Shown here: piece by piece, positions 8,717 to 17,235 of the stretch | Position numbering within the stretch: the stretch's first letter is position 1 | Layout: every line of letters begins with the position of its first letter | NCBI GenBank assembly: GCA_041394265.1 | Contig: JAWKIO010000005.1 | Location: forward strand, 3,472,001 to 3,536,000 | Source of the DNA: Acidimicrobiales bacterium | GTDB taxonomy: Bacteria; Actinomycetota; Acidimicrobiia; Acidimicrobiales; SZUA-35 | Direction: 5' to 3' | Length of the DNA: 64,000 nucleotides | Notes under the pieces: model-generated | Told to the model about the DNA's origin: nothing | Database searches by the model: none | Seen by the model: only the letters and a program-made list of their open reading frames with translations | Program-made: the position numbers and the translations under genes

Positions 8717-9006
8717 GCCAGGACACGATCACCGATCAGGTCGACACTTCCGAGCGGCAGTACTACGACCTCGAGGAGACGGGGTTCCTCGAGGTGCCGA
8801 AGAAGTGGCGCAAGTTCTACCGGCACTGGGAGGGCGACGGTGACACGCTGGCGCCCAACGAGATCCAGTGTCCGGTCTGCAAGGTCGTCATCAGATCGCG
8901 GCGCGACATCCGCGCCGGGGATCGCCTCTACTGCATGCCGTGCATGTCAAGGTTGCTCGTCGTCATGGGAGAGGACGGCGAGCTGACGACCGAGGTGGTG
9001 TACTGA
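8713..9006 (+). CDS. Small zinc-ribbon protein of the diiron operon
   Basis: A GTG start overlaps the previous stop. The 97-residue product has an acidic N-terminus, an aromatic/basic middle (KKWRKFYRHW) and a four-cysteine ribbon, CPVC ... CMPC, spaced about 20 residues apart. Such ribbons bind Zn2+ or act as electron-transfer-like rubredoxin mimics; no rubredoxin-type CPxCG pair is visible. Its coupling to two diiron genes suggests an accessory or assembly role. The gene ends seven bases from the convergent DUF222 gene. Confidence 0.75.
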   Translation: MSQDTITDQVDTSERQYYDLEETGFLEVPKKWRKFYRHWEGDGDTLAPNEIQCPVCKVVIRSRRDIRAGDRLYCMPCMSRLLVVMGEDGELTTEVVY

Positions 9007-9012
9007 GCCCCC

Positions 9013-10269
9013 TCAGTCCGGGGGCCACAGTCCGAGCGTCTCGAGCCGAGTCTTGTGCCGATGACAGGGGCCGCATCTGGACTTGCCGTTGGTGGGAACG
9101 GTGAGCCCGCCGTCGGTGTAGCGGATCGTGTGGTCGACCTCGCAGTGCACGCTGTGGGTGTTGCACCCGGCGCCCTGGCAATGGCGATCCCGTAGCAGGA
9201 TCCCGAGTCGCTTGGCTCCTTTGAACAGCCGGACCTTTGCCGAAGCGGTGAAGTCGTGGGTTTCGGTGGTGGTGCGGAAGAGTCGAAGGTGGCCGGCGAT
9301 GGCGAAGTCGAGAACATCGGCCGGGGCGAGCGGCATGCCGGACGCCGTTTCGCAGCGATGGTGGGCGGCGCGTTCGACGGCGTCGTCGGTGTGGCGGACC
9401 GGGGCGGGTCGACCGGCGAGGTCGGCGTCGCGTCGTTCGGCTTCGTCGATCAGGGTCTGATCGTCGGCAACGACATTGGCGACCACGTTGGCGGTGGAAG
9501 GATCGGCGCCGATGCCGTGGCGAAGCAGGATGATCACGGCGTCGTGCCAGCGTTGGCTGTTGCTGCGGAGGAGATCCTCGCCGCAGGCGTCGTCGCCGAC
9601 TCGGGCTCGGGCCTCGGCCCAGTCGGCTTCGAAGAGCTCGTCGACCTTGGCTTGCAGCCCGGCCTCGACCACGGCCCAGAATGCCGTTGTGGTCTTGAAC
9701 TCGCCGAGCAGGTCATGGCCGAGTCGTGAGGTGGCGAAGCCGCGACGACTGTGTGCCTTCTGGGCCTCGTCGTTCGGATCGATGGGATCGACCAGCTCCT
9801 CCCAGGCTCGGAACAGGTTGGCGCACTCGTTCCACGACTTGGTGGTCCAGCGCAGCAGGTGCTCGAGATCGCGGGCCAGGGCATCGCGGAGTTCTCGGCG
9901 ATGCCAGATGTGGGTGAAGAGGCCGAGGTGGTCGAGGTTGAGTTCGCCGTTGCGATAGCGCCGACCGATCTCGGGATGATGCTCGAAGGCGAGGCGGGCC
10001 AGATGGAGCGTCTTGGTGGATGAGCGGGTGCGAGCTCGCAGCTCGTCGGCCATCCAGGTGGAGGTGTTGCGGTGGATCGGATCCTTGGCGCAGCCTCGCC
10101 GGTTGGCCTCGGCGAGGAGCTCGAGGTACTCGGCGTGCTGGCGACGGTTGGCCAGTTCGGCCTCGAGGACGAACTTGGCGAGATGCTCGTCAGCGATCGC
10201 AGCAACGTCGAGCGTTTCGCTGAAGGCGTCGCCGCCAGCCCGGTTTTCCTCACTGCCGCCGAGGACCAT
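9013..10269 (-). CDS. DUF222 / HNH endonuclease (13E12 family)
   Basis: This 418-residue protein has a long helical DUF222 region (residues ~20-300) and a C-terminal HNH nuclease with CQGAGC, the CEVDHTIRY core and a second cysteine pair (CGPCHRHKTR). The family corresponds to the REP13E12 repeats of mycobacteria, some of which are LexA-controlled. Here too an SOS-like palindrome lies 12 bases before the start codon (10282-10298). The biological role of the family is unclear; DNA damage or mobile-element functions are proposed. Confidence 0.88.
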   Translation of the reverse strand: MVLGGSEENRAGGDAFSETLDVAAIADEHLAKFVLEAELANRRQHAEYLELLAEANRRGCAKDPIHRNTSTWMADELRARTRSSTKTLHLARLAFEHHPEIGRRYRNGELNLDHLGLFTHIWHRRELRDALARDLEHLLRWTTKSWNECANLFRAWEELVDPIDPNDEAQKAHSRRGFATSRLGHDLLGEFKTTTAFWAVVEAGLQAKVDELFEADWAEARARVGDDACGEDLLRSNSQRWHDAVIILLRHGIGADPSTANVVANVVADDQTLIDEAERRDADLAGRPAPVRHTDDAVERAAHHRCETASGMPLAPADVLDFAIAGHLRLFRTTTETHDFTASAKVRLFKGAKRLGILLRDRHCQGAGCNTHSVHCEVDHTIRYTDGGLTVPTNGKSRCGPCHRHKTRLETLGLWPPD

Positions 10270-10281
10270 GGAGGCATGTTA

Positions 10282-10298
10282 TCGAACATATGTTGCGA
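10282..10298 (-). promoter_or_regulatory. Candidate LexA (SOS) box of the DUF222-HNH gene
   Basis: Read on the gene's strand, TCGCAACATATGTTCGA is a palindrome one base off the actinobacterial SOS-box pattern TCGAAC-N4-GTTCGA. It ends 12 bases before the ATG, where a repressor would cover the promoter or ribosome-binding region. Confidence 0.7.
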
Positions 10299-10457
10299 AG
10301 ACAAACGGCTTTGGCAGAAAGGGTACGCGATTGAACTGTCGACGATGGACGACGTGTGCGGATGTCTTCCGTCGAGTGCGAGCGAGCGCATCGTGCCCTC
10401 GAGCCTGGTCGTAGTACGTTCCGCCAGGGCCGTCGTCGAGTGAGTTCGGAGTACGTC

Positions 10458-11339
10458 GTGAGGATCAGTGCCGTCGGAACGTTCGGGAATTCGCCTCGTC
10501 GCGATCTCGGATTCGTGCGGGCCTACGCCGAGACGATGGAGGGGTTGGGCTTCCACTCGCTCGTCGTGCCCGAGCACGTCGTCTTCTTCGGTTCCTACGA
10601 GTCCAAGTACCCCTACACCGAGGACGGCTCGGCCAACTGGAGTCCCGACACCGGCATCTTCGATCCACTGTTCGTCGTTGCGGCGGCCGCCGGTGTCACC
10701 ACCACCCTCAAGTTCTGCACCGGCGTGCTGATCCTTCCCCAGCGGCCGGCGTTGCTCACGGCAAAGGAAGTGCTGACGCTCGACCACTTCAGCCAAGGGC
10801 GCTTCGAGCTCGGAGTCGGCGGTGGCTGGTCGTCCGAGGAGTACGCTGCGCTCGGTGTGCCGTGGGAACGCCGCGGGCGGAGGTTCGACGAGTACCTCGA
10901 GGCCATCAAGGCGGCGTGGACCCAGGACCGTGCCTCGTATCACGGGGAGTTCGTCGACTTCGACGACGTGGTCCTCAACCCGAAGCCGTTCACTCCGGGC
11001 GGGCCGCCGATCATCGTCGGCGGGGAGTCCACGGCGGCGATGCGTCGTGCCGCACGTCTGGGCGACGGCTGGTACGGCTGGTGGGCGAGCGGTGCACTCG
11101 CACCGCATCTCGACACCCTGCGAGCCGTCGTGGCCGAAGAGGGCCGGTCGGTCGATGACGACGACTTCGACCTCAAGGTGGGGCTGCCGATCGGCACCGA
11201 AACGGTCGACGAGCTCGCAGCGAAGATCGAGGTCGTGCGATCACTCGGCGCCGACGAGTGCGTATTGGCAGGGTTGGTGCCGACGGCCGCCATGGAGGCG
11301 ACCCTCGCCGGCTACGCCGATGTCGCCGGGTTGGCCTGA
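10458..11339 (+). CDS. LLM-class F420-dependent oxidoreductase
   Basis: I chose the GTG at 10458 since CGGAG precedes it by seven bases and the domain starts at once (VRISAVGTFG). The 293-residue product has the luciferase-like TIM barrel marks: VVPEHVVFF, a GVLILPQRPALLTAKEVLTLD segment, GVGGGWSSEEYAALG and IIVGGEST near residue 190. It matches the TIGR03619-type subfamily that uses deazaflavin F420. The substrate is not determined. It is divergent from the DUF222 gene with a 188-bp shared promoter region. Confidence 0.88.
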   Translation: MRISAVGTFGNSPRRDLGFVRAYAETMEGLGFHSLVVPEHVVFFGSYESKYPYTEDGSANWSPDTGIFDPLFVVAAAAGVTTTLKFCTGVLILPQRPALLTAKEVLTLDHFSQGRFELGVGGGWSSEEYAALGVPWERRGRRFDEYLEAIKAAWTQDRASYHGEFVDFDDVVLNPKPFTPGGPPIIVGGESTAAMRRAARLGDGWYGWWASGALAPHLDTLRAVVAEEGRSVDDDDFDLKVGLPIGTETVDELAAKIEVVRSLGADECVLAGLVPTAAMEATLAGYADVAGLA

Positions 11340-11389
11340 GCCTCGAATTCAACGTCATCGGCCGTCGGCGACTGTCAGACTGGCCGACC

Positions 11390-12319
11390 ATGGACCGACC
11401 GAGCGACAACCGGCCAGCGGACGACGCGGTCGTCGACTTCCTTCGCAAGCACCACGGCAGCGAGCCCGTTGATCTGGAGCCGTTGAGCGGCGGGTTCTGG
11501 TCGGCGGCGTACGGCTATCGGATCGGTGACGACGAGTTGGTGCTGCGTCTGAACGACGACCCAGCCGGCTTCCGTTCCGACGAGTTCGCCATGCGGTACG
11601 GCTCGGGCGGGCTACCTGTACCCGAGGTGCTCGAGATCGGTGCGGGCCTCGGACGTTGGTTCGCCGTTTCCCGTCGGCATCGAGGACGCTTCCTCGAAGA
11701 GATCGACAGCGACGAGGCGGCAACGCTGGGTCCGACGGTCGTCGATCTGCTCGGAGCGTTGCGGTCGGTGCCCGACAGCGGCGTCGAGACAACACCGTGG
11801 CGAGACTGGCTACTCGACGGCATCACCGATCAACCCGGGCGGCACACGTCCGGCTGGCGAGCAAAGTTGGCGGAACACCCCGACGTGGAGCGGACCTTCA
11901 CCGCGGCCGAGGACACCATCCGCACGAACATCGACGCCTGCGTCGATCGCCGCCAGCTCGTCCACTCGGACCTGCTCCACTACAACGTGCTCGTGTCCCC
12001 GGCGGCTGATGCCGTCACGGCAGTCTTCTCCTGGAAGTGCTCGACGTGGGGTGATGCGGCGTATGACCTCGCGTGGTGCACGTTCTGGGGCCGATGGCAC
12101 GCCGGGATCGGCGCGCTCCACCTGTGGTCACGCGTCGTGCCGACCCTGCCGGCCAGCGACCTCGTCGACCTCGGACTGCGGCACCATGTCTATGAGCTGC
12201 AGATCGGGGCGAGCCACCTCGGCTGGTACGCAACACTGGGTGACTCCGAGAATCTGCAATGGACCCGTCGTCAGCTCGACGAGCTCCTCGAACGAGGCCC
12301 GCTCGATCGTGCGCAGTGA
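11390..12319 (+). CDS. Aminoglycoside phosphotransferase-like (APH/choline kinase fold) protein
   Basis: Starting at ATG 11390, the 309-residue protein has the APH layout: a Gly-rich N-lobe (LSGGFWSAAYGY), a lysine-substituted strand and the catalytic loop HSDLLHYNVL near residue 186. The next motif is unusual: where family members have an Asp-Trp that binds Mg2+, this protein reads VFSWKCSTWGDAAYDLAW, so the metal-binding Asp is Ser. The later GDAAYDLA helix is normal. It may be a weak kinase or a pseudokinase; a single base error cannot be excluded. The role is unknown. Confidence 0.72.
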   Translation: MDRPSDNRPADDAVVDFLRKHHGSEPVDLEPLSGGFWSAAYGYRIGDDELVLRLNDDPAGFRSDEFAMRYGSGGLPVPEVLEIGAGLGRWFAVSRRHRGRFLEEIDSDEAATLGPTVVDLLGALRSVPDSGVETTPWRDWLLDGITDQPGRHTSGWRAKLAEHPDVERTFTAAEDTIRTNIDACVDRRQLVHSDLLHYNVLVSPAADAVTAVFSWKCSTWGDAAYDLAWCTFWGRWHAGIGALHLWSRVVPTLPASDLVDLGLRHHVYELQIGASHLGWYATLGDSENLQWTRRQLDELLERGPLDRAQ

Positions 12320-12326
12320 CGAGCAA

Positions 12327-12838
12327 ATGGTGACCATCGAACGACTGGGACCTGATGATTGGAGTGTGTGGCGTGAGGTACGCCTCGCTGCGCTCGGTGA
12401 TGCTCCTGACGCATTCGGGTCCACCCTCGATGACTGGGTCGACGCCGCGCCCGAGCGCTGGCGATCACGCCTGGCCGATGTCCCATGCAACGTGATCGCA
12501 TGGCGCGATGGCGTGCCGGTCGGGCAGGCGAGTGGAACCGAACGCGACGAGGCCGGCCGCATCGAGCTGATCTCGATGTGGGTCGACCCGATCGCCCGCG
12601 GCACAGCAACCGTCGACTTGCTCGTCGACGCCGTTGCGACGTGGGCAAGCGATCAACAGGCTCAGCCGTCGTACTCAACGTCCGTCGACACAATCCGCGG
12701 GCAATCGCCGCTTATCAGCGTCTCGGCTTCGTCGCGACGGTCGAACAGGCTGAAGACCCGTCTGAGATCGTGATGGTCCGCCCGCTCGACAGCGAGTACG
12801 TGACTGACCTGCCTTCCGTTCTCGAGCATCAGGAGTAG
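12327..12838 (+). pseudogene. GNAT acetyltransferase, frameshifted (PaiA position)
   Basis: The ATG 12327 frame gives the N-terminal half of a GNAT fold (VTIERLGPDDW, WREVRLAALGDAPDAFGST, ELISMWVDP). The C-terminal half (AVVLNVRRHNPRAIAAYQRLGF) lies in another frame ending at 12838. Adding one base near 12642-12648 (TGGGCAAG) joins them into one 170-residue protein. GNATs acetylate amines from acetyl-CoA. The acetyl-CoA loop is already weak (ARGTATVDLLV instead of RGxGxG). The next gene is a PaiB-like regulator, so this sits in the PaiA position. Confidence 0.75.
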
Positions 12839-12842
12839 CCCC

Positions 12843-13484
12843 ATGTACGTGCCAGCCCACTTCGCCGCCGACGACGATGCCATCGCCCAACTGTTGGCAA
12901 ATCATGGCGCCGCCGATCTGGTGACGGTGTCGCCGGACGGTCTCACGGCCACCATGTTGCCGTTCACCTACGATCCCCTCGACGGCCCGAATGGTTCGCT
13001 GCTCGGACACGTGGCCAAGGCCAACACCCATTGGCGACACACCGTCCAGGGCGAGGCCCTGGTCATCGTCCGAGGAACCGACCACTACGTGTCACCGTCC
13101 TGGTATCCGTCGAAGGCCGAGCACCACAAGGTGGTGCCAACGTGGAACTACGTCGCTGCGCACGTGTATGGAACCGTCGAGTGGATCGACGACCCGGCCT
13201 GGATCGAACGTGTGGTGAGAGGCCTGACCGACAAGCACGAGGGCCGACTCGACCACGGCGCGGCGTGGAGCGTCGACGATGCTCCGGCCGACTTCATCGC
13301 CGCCCAGCTGAAGGCAGTGGTGGGCGTGAGAGTGGAGGTCACACGCATCGAGGCCAAGGTGAAGATGAGCCAGAACCGAGCACAGGCTGACGTGCTCGGC
13401 GTGATCGATGGGCTCGACGCCATTGGGCATCACGACGGTGCGGCGAGCGTTCGAGCCGCCAACGTCGACCGTCTCGGGAGCTGA
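12843..13484 (+). CDS. PaiB-like FMN-binding negative transcriptional regulator
   Basis: This 213-residue protein opens with the family hallmark MYVPAHFA and contains the flavin-reductase-like split barrel segments GHVAKANTHW and YVSPSWYPSK, plus VVPTWNYVAAHVYG. PaiB of Bacillus is reported to repress sporulation and protease genes with the acetyltransferase PaiA. AGGAG lies ten bases before the ATG and overlaps the end of the GNAT frame, so the pair is likely co-transcribed. The actinobacterial targets are unknown. Confidence 0.85.
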   Translation: MYVPAHFAADDDAIAQLLANHGAADLVTVSPDGLTATMLPFTYDPLDGPNGSLLGHVAKANTHWRHTVQGEALVIVRGTDHYVSPSWYPSKAEHHKVVPTWNYVAAHVYGTVEWIDDPAWIERVVRGLTDKHEGRLDHGAAWSVDDAPADFIAAQLKAVVGVRVEVTRIEAKVKMSQNRAQADVLGVIDGLDAIGHHDGAASVRAANVDRLGS

Positions 13485-13550
13485 TGCCGGGGCTGACGAC
13501 ACAGCCGTCGTGCGTCGTTTGCGAGCGGCCACGCTGGGTACGAGTCGCCC

Positions 13551-13745
13551 ATGTTGAAACTGATTCGTTCCTCTGTGTTCTCCGCAGTTGCCGCCTGGGC
13601 GTGGCAGAACCGCGCCACCATCATCGAGAAGGTGAAGTCGTTGACCGACTCCGGCCCGGCAGACACCGCAACCGGCTACGCCGAGGTGGTCGGCAAGGAC
13701 GGCATGATCAGCAAACCGGCCTTCGACAAGGCCGCAACGGCCTGA
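13551..13745 (+). CDS. Small hypothetical protein, 64 residues
   Basis: The frame codes for an amphipathic N-terminus (MLKLIRSSVFSAVAAWAW) and a hydrophilic tail with GKDGMISKPAFDKAATA. The N-terminal 18 residues could be a short membrane anchor. Third positions are G/C-rich, supporting coding. The stop is five bases from the end of the convergent aldolase gene. The family was not recognised. Confidence 0.6.
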   Translation: MLKLIRSSVFSAVAAWAWQNRATIIEKVKSLTDSGPADTATGYAEVVGKDGMISKPAFDKAATA

Positions 13746-13749
13746 CCGG

Positions 13750-14778
13750 TCAGCCCAAGGCAGCGACGAAGCGGTCGACCTGCTCGGCTGGCGTGGACCA
13801 CGACGTCACGAGGCGAACGACCGAGTGGTCTGCGTCGTGCCGCTCCCATACGTAGAACGCGTACTCTCGGCTCAGCGACTCGATCAGCGTGTCGGGCAGG
13901 ATCGCGAACACCTGGTTGCTCTCCGGCTCCGCTGACAGACGGTGACCGGCGGCGCGCACGCCATCGGCCATCGCCCGAGCACGGTCGTTGGCGTGGCGTG
14001 CTGCTCGCTGGAACAACCCGTCGGCGAACAGCGCCCGGAACTGCAGCCCGAGGAGACGGCCCTTGGCCAGGAGAGCACCGCGCTGTTTGAGGTGGAAGGC
14101 GAAGTCGACCGCAAGATCGGGGTGCGGGATCACGATGGCCTCCCCGAGCAGGGTGCCCAGCTTGGTGCCCCCGATCCAGAAGACGTCGGCGACCTTCGCG
14201 ATGTCGGCCAACGTGGTCGAGTCGGCGTGATCCGACGCGAGCGCAACACCGAGCCGGGCGCCATCGATCATGAGCAGCAGACCGAGGCGATCACATGCGG
14301 CGCGGAGATCCACCAGTTCGGCTCGCGTGTAGACCGTGCCGAGTTCGGTGGCGTTCGAGACATACACCAGCCGGGGCTTGGCCATGTGTGGGGCTTGTGA
14401 GTTCGCAGCGATGGCCGCCTCGAGATCGGCGGGCCGAAGCTTGCCGTCGACCGACGACATGGCAATGACCTTGTGGCCCACGGCCTCGATCGCCCCGGTC
14501 TCGCGCAGGGCGATGTGTCCGGTGGTGGCCGAGATGATCGCCTCGTGCGGTCGGAGCGTGGCGGCGCAGATCGTGAGGTTGGCCAGCGTGCCACCGCTCA
14601 CGAAGTGCACGTCAATACCGGGCTGATCGCAGGCGTCGGCGATCAGTCGTCGGGCCTCGATCGAGTACTCGTCGTTCCCGTAGGCGGTCTGTTGGACGAG
14701 GTTCGTGGCCGCCAGCGCCTCGAGGATCTCGGGATGGGCACCCTCGCTGTAGTCGTCGAGGAAGCTGTAGGTGGTCAT
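13750..14778 (-). CDS. Low-specificity L-threonine aldolase-type PLP lyase (beta-eliminating lyase family)
   Basis: The start is ATG 14778, with AAGGAGC just upstream; the open frame continues further back but is antisense to the decarboxylase. The 342-residue product has the fold-type I pattern: FLDDYSEGAHPEILEAL, FVSGGTLANLT, a cofactor Asp in LLMIDGARLGVAL and the Schiff-base lysine in WIGGTKLGTLLGEA. These enzymes split threonine or related beta-hydroxy amino acids into glycine and an aldehyde. It diverges from the TPP decarboxylase genes, sharing an 84-bp promoter gap. Confidence 0.85.
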   Translation of the reverse strand: MTTYSFLDDYSEGAHPEILEALAATNLVQQTAYGNDEYSIEARRLIADACDQPGIDVHFVSGGTLANLTICAATLRPHEAIISATTGHIALRETGAIEAVGHKVIAMSSVDGKLRPADLEAAIAANSQAPHMAKPRLVYVSNATELGTVYTRAELVDLRAACDRLGLLLMIDGARLGVALASDHADSTTLADIAKVADVFWIGGTKLGTLLGEAIVIPHPDLAVDFAFHLKQRGALLAKGRLLGLQFRALFADGLFQRAARHANDRARAMADGVRAAGHRLSAEPESNQVFAILPDTLIESLSREYAFYVWERHDADHSVVRLVTSWSTPAEQVDRFVAALG

Positions 14779-14862
14779 CGTGCTCCTTCGGGCATCGCAT
14801 GACCGTACTTCGATTGCGAAGGCGTCGATCGCAACCGGCACGACAGGTAGTAGAAGTAGGGC

Positions 14863-15399
14863 ATGAACGTCGCATCCGACGCCCCGCCCGCCACGACCGA
14901 CTGGCCGGCCGATCTCCATGCCCTGTTGCGTCGAGCCGGCGTCAGGCATGTGAGCTATGTCCCTGATGCGGGTCACGCGTCGCTGATCGATCGATGTCTC
15001 GCCGATGCCGAGATCACGACCAACGTGTTGACCACCGAGGAAGAGGGCATCGCCATTGCCACCGGGTGCTGGCTCGGCGGCACCCGGTCGGTGTTGCTGA
15101 TGCAGTCGTCGGGGGTCGGCAACTGCATCAACATGCTGTCGCTGCCGGTCATGGCCCGCGTGCCGTTGCTGATGCTCGTCACCATGCGAGGCGAATGGGC
15201 GGAGTTCAACCCGTGGCAGGTGCCGATGGGCAGTGCCACACAGGAGGTTCTCGAAGCCATGGGGATCACCGTGCTCCGGGCCGAGTCGGCGGTCGATGTG
15301 ATCGACATGGTCGAGCAGGCGACGACCATGGCCTACGACGGCGACCAGCAGATCGCCGTGCTGTTCTCGCAGCGGCTGCTGGGGGCGAAGAAGTGGTGA
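14863..15399 (+). CDS. TPP-dependent decarboxylase, alpha (Pyr-domain) subunit, sulfo-/phosphonopyruvate decarboxylase-like
   Basis: This 178-residue protein is the N-terminal half of a thiamine-diphosphate enzyme: YVPDAGHASLID, then TTEEEGIAIATGCWLGG, where the Glu is the one that activates the cofactor. It lacks the cofactor-binding domain, which is the next gene. Such two-subunit enzymes include sulfopyruvate (ComDE) and phosphonopyruvate decarboxylases. The true 2-oxoacid substrate is unknown. The stop overlaps the next start (GTGA). Confidence 0.82.
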   Translation: MNVASDAPPATTDWPADLHALLRRAGVRHVSYVPDAGHASLIDRCLADAEITTNVLTTEEEGIAIATGCWLGGTRSVLLMQSSGVGNCINMLSLPVMARVPLLMLVTMRGEWAEFNPWQVPMGSATQEVLEAMGITVLRAESAVDVIDMVEQATTMAYDGDQQIAVLFSQRLLGAKKW

Positions 15400-15983
15400 C
15401 CGCCGATCGGTTGGACCGACGTCAGGCGGTCGCAACGATCCTGGCCGATCGTCGTGACGACCTCGTCGTCACCGGCCTCGGGTCGCCAACCTATGACGTG
15501 CACGCATACGGCGACCACGACGCGAACTACTACCTCTGGGGCGCCATGGGAGGAGCAGCGCTCGTTGGACTGGGGCTCGCCCAGGCCCAGCCTGACCGGC
15601 GGGTCCTCGTGATCACCGGCGACGGCGAGCAACTGATGGCCCTCGGCGGGCTGGCCACGATCGCCACCGTCGGTCCGCCGAACCTCGACATCGTCGTTTT
15701 GGACAACGAGCGCTACGGCGAAACGGGAATGCAGACCAGCCACACCGGGCTCGGGATCGATCTCGCAGCCATCGCCGCGGCGGCCGGCTTCGACGACACC
15801 CGTGTGATTGCTGCCGAGACCGAACTCGACCAGTGGGTTGTCGACCGGCGCACACCGAGCTCGGGCCCACGGCTGGTGGTCCTCAAGATCCGTGCCGACG
15901 CTCCGCCGCGGAGCATGCCGACACGCGACGCCGTCCACATCAAGAACCGCTTCCGCGCCCACTTGGGCCTTCCGCCAAACTGA
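15396..15983 (+). CDS. TPP-dependent decarboxylase, beta (PP-domain) subunit
   Basis: GTG 15396 overlaps the alpha stop. The 195-residue product contains the Mg2+/TPP motif GDGEQLMALGGLATI ... IVVLDN and the preceding GAMGGAALVGLGLAQ helix. Alpha and beta together make one active site across the interface. The following FAD oxidoreductase begins 10 bases after the stop, which suggests a single degradative pathway. Confidence 0.82.
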   Translation: MTADRLDRRQAVATILADRRDDLVVTGLGSPTYDVHAYGDHDANYYLWGAMGGAALVGLGLAQAQPDRRVLVITGDGEQLMALGGLATIATVGPPNLDIVVLDNERYGETGMQTSHTGLGIDLAAIAAAAGFDDTRVIAAETELDQWVVDRRTPSSGPRLVVLKIRADAPPRSMPTRDAVHIKNRFRAHLGLPPN

Positions 15984-15993
15984 TCACGCGCTC

Positions 15994-17178
15994 GTGCCTG
16001 TGTCACCGTCACGTACGAGCCGAGTCGTCATCATCGGCGGTGCGATCGTCGGGAGCTTCTGCGCGTGGGAGCTCCGACGTGCCGGGCACACCGGCCCCAT
16101 CACCGTGGTCGAGCGAGACCTCAGCTTTCAGCGGTCGTCGACGGCCCTGTCGGCCGCTTCGATCAGGACGCAGTTCGACACCTCGACCTGCATCGAGATG
16201 AGCCGCTATGCGATCGATCTCTTCCGTGACCTGGCCACCCAGTTCGAGGAGGACGGCGCCGACATTGGTTACGTCGAGAACGGCTACCTCCTCCTGGGTC
16301 CGCCGGAGGAGGTCGATGCCCGTACGGCTGCGGTGGCAATGCAGCGATCGCACGGCGCCGACGTCGCGGTGTTCACTCCCGCCGAACTCGCGACGCGATT
16401 CCCCTTCCTGGATCTTGCCGAAGTGGGGATCGGGACCTTCGGTCGCTCGGGTGAGGGGTGGTTCGACGCCTGGCAACTCCTGTCGTTGGTGAAGCGGGCG
16501 GCTCGGCGCGCCGGCGTCGACTATCGGGAGGCGACGGTTGCGGGCTTTGTGTCGGAGGCCGAAGCTGTCACCGGCGTCCGCCTGGCCGGTGGTGGCGTGG
16601 TCGATTGTGACACCTGCATTCTCGCGGCCGGCGCCCAGTCGGGTCGCATTGCCGCCCTGCTCGACATCGACTTGCCGGTCGTGCCGAAGAAACGCTCGGT
16701 GTTCCACTTCGAGGCACCGGTGCCCGCCGACGGGTTTCCGATGCTGTTCGACAACTCGGGCGTCTGGGTTCGTCCCGAGGGCAGCGGCTTCATCGGTGGC
16801 ATCCAGCCCGACGCTGCGAACGATCCCGATGCGGACGACGACTTCGAGCCCCATCGGGAGTTGTTCGAGGAGGTCTTCTGGCCCCGGCTGGTCGCTCGTG
16901 TTCCTGCGATGGACCGGTTGCGGCTCCGCAGATCGTGGGCCGGCCACTACGAGATGAACCTGCTGGATCACAATGCGGTCGTCGGGCCTCACGACCGCTA
17001 CGCCAATCTGTTGTTCGCGACGGGGTTTTCCGGGCACGGGGTGATGCACGCTCCCGCAACCGGTCGAGGGATCGCCGAGTTGGTCACCACCGGTGACTTT
17101 GACGCCATCGATCTCAACCCTCTCGGATGGGATCGAGTGCGGGACCGCAGGCCACTGACCGAGACGATCGTCTACTGA
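15994..17178 (+). CDS. FAD-dependent oxidoreductase (DAO/glycine oxidase family)
   Basis: GTG 15994 (or GTG 16000) is the likely start, as the Rossmann fold follows directly (VVIIGGAIVGSFCAWEL). The 394-residue protein has VVERD after the second strand, a substrate domain and the C-terminal FAD contact NLLFATGFSGHGVMHAPATGRGIAEL split around residue 350. DAO-family enzymes oxidise amines such as sarcosine, glycine or D-amino acids. Coupled with the TPP decarboxylase and opposite a PLP lyase, it suggests catabolism of an amino-acid-like compound; this is inference. Confidence 0.85.
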   Translation: MPVSPSRTSRVVIIGGAIVGSFCAWELRRAGHTGPITVVERDLSFQRSSTALSAASIRTQFDTSTCIEMSRYAIDLFRDLATQFEEDGADIGYVENGYLLLGPPEEVDARTAAVAMQRSHGADVAVFTPAELATRFPFLDLAEVGIGTFGRSGEGWFDAWQLLSLVKRAARRAGVDYREATVAGFVSEAEAVTGVRLAGGGVVDCDTCILAAGAQSGRIAALLDIDLPVVPKKRSVFHFEAPVPADGFPMLFDNSGVWVRPEGSGFIGGIQPDAANDPDADDDFEPHRELFEEVFWPRLVARVPAMDRLRLRRSWAGHYEMNLLDHNAVVGPHDRYANLLFATGFSGHGVMHAPATGRGIAELVTTGDFDAIDLNPLGWDRVRDRRPLTETIVY

Positions 17179-17235
17179 TCGAGCGCCTCAGGCGGTCCTC
17201 ATAGCGTTTTCGGGCGAACCGAGACTGAGAGTCTT

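Noticed and set aside
14779..15435. N-terminal extension of the aldolase frame
   Set aside because: It overlaps the decarboxylase subunits on the other strand, and a good ribosome site marks ATG 14778.
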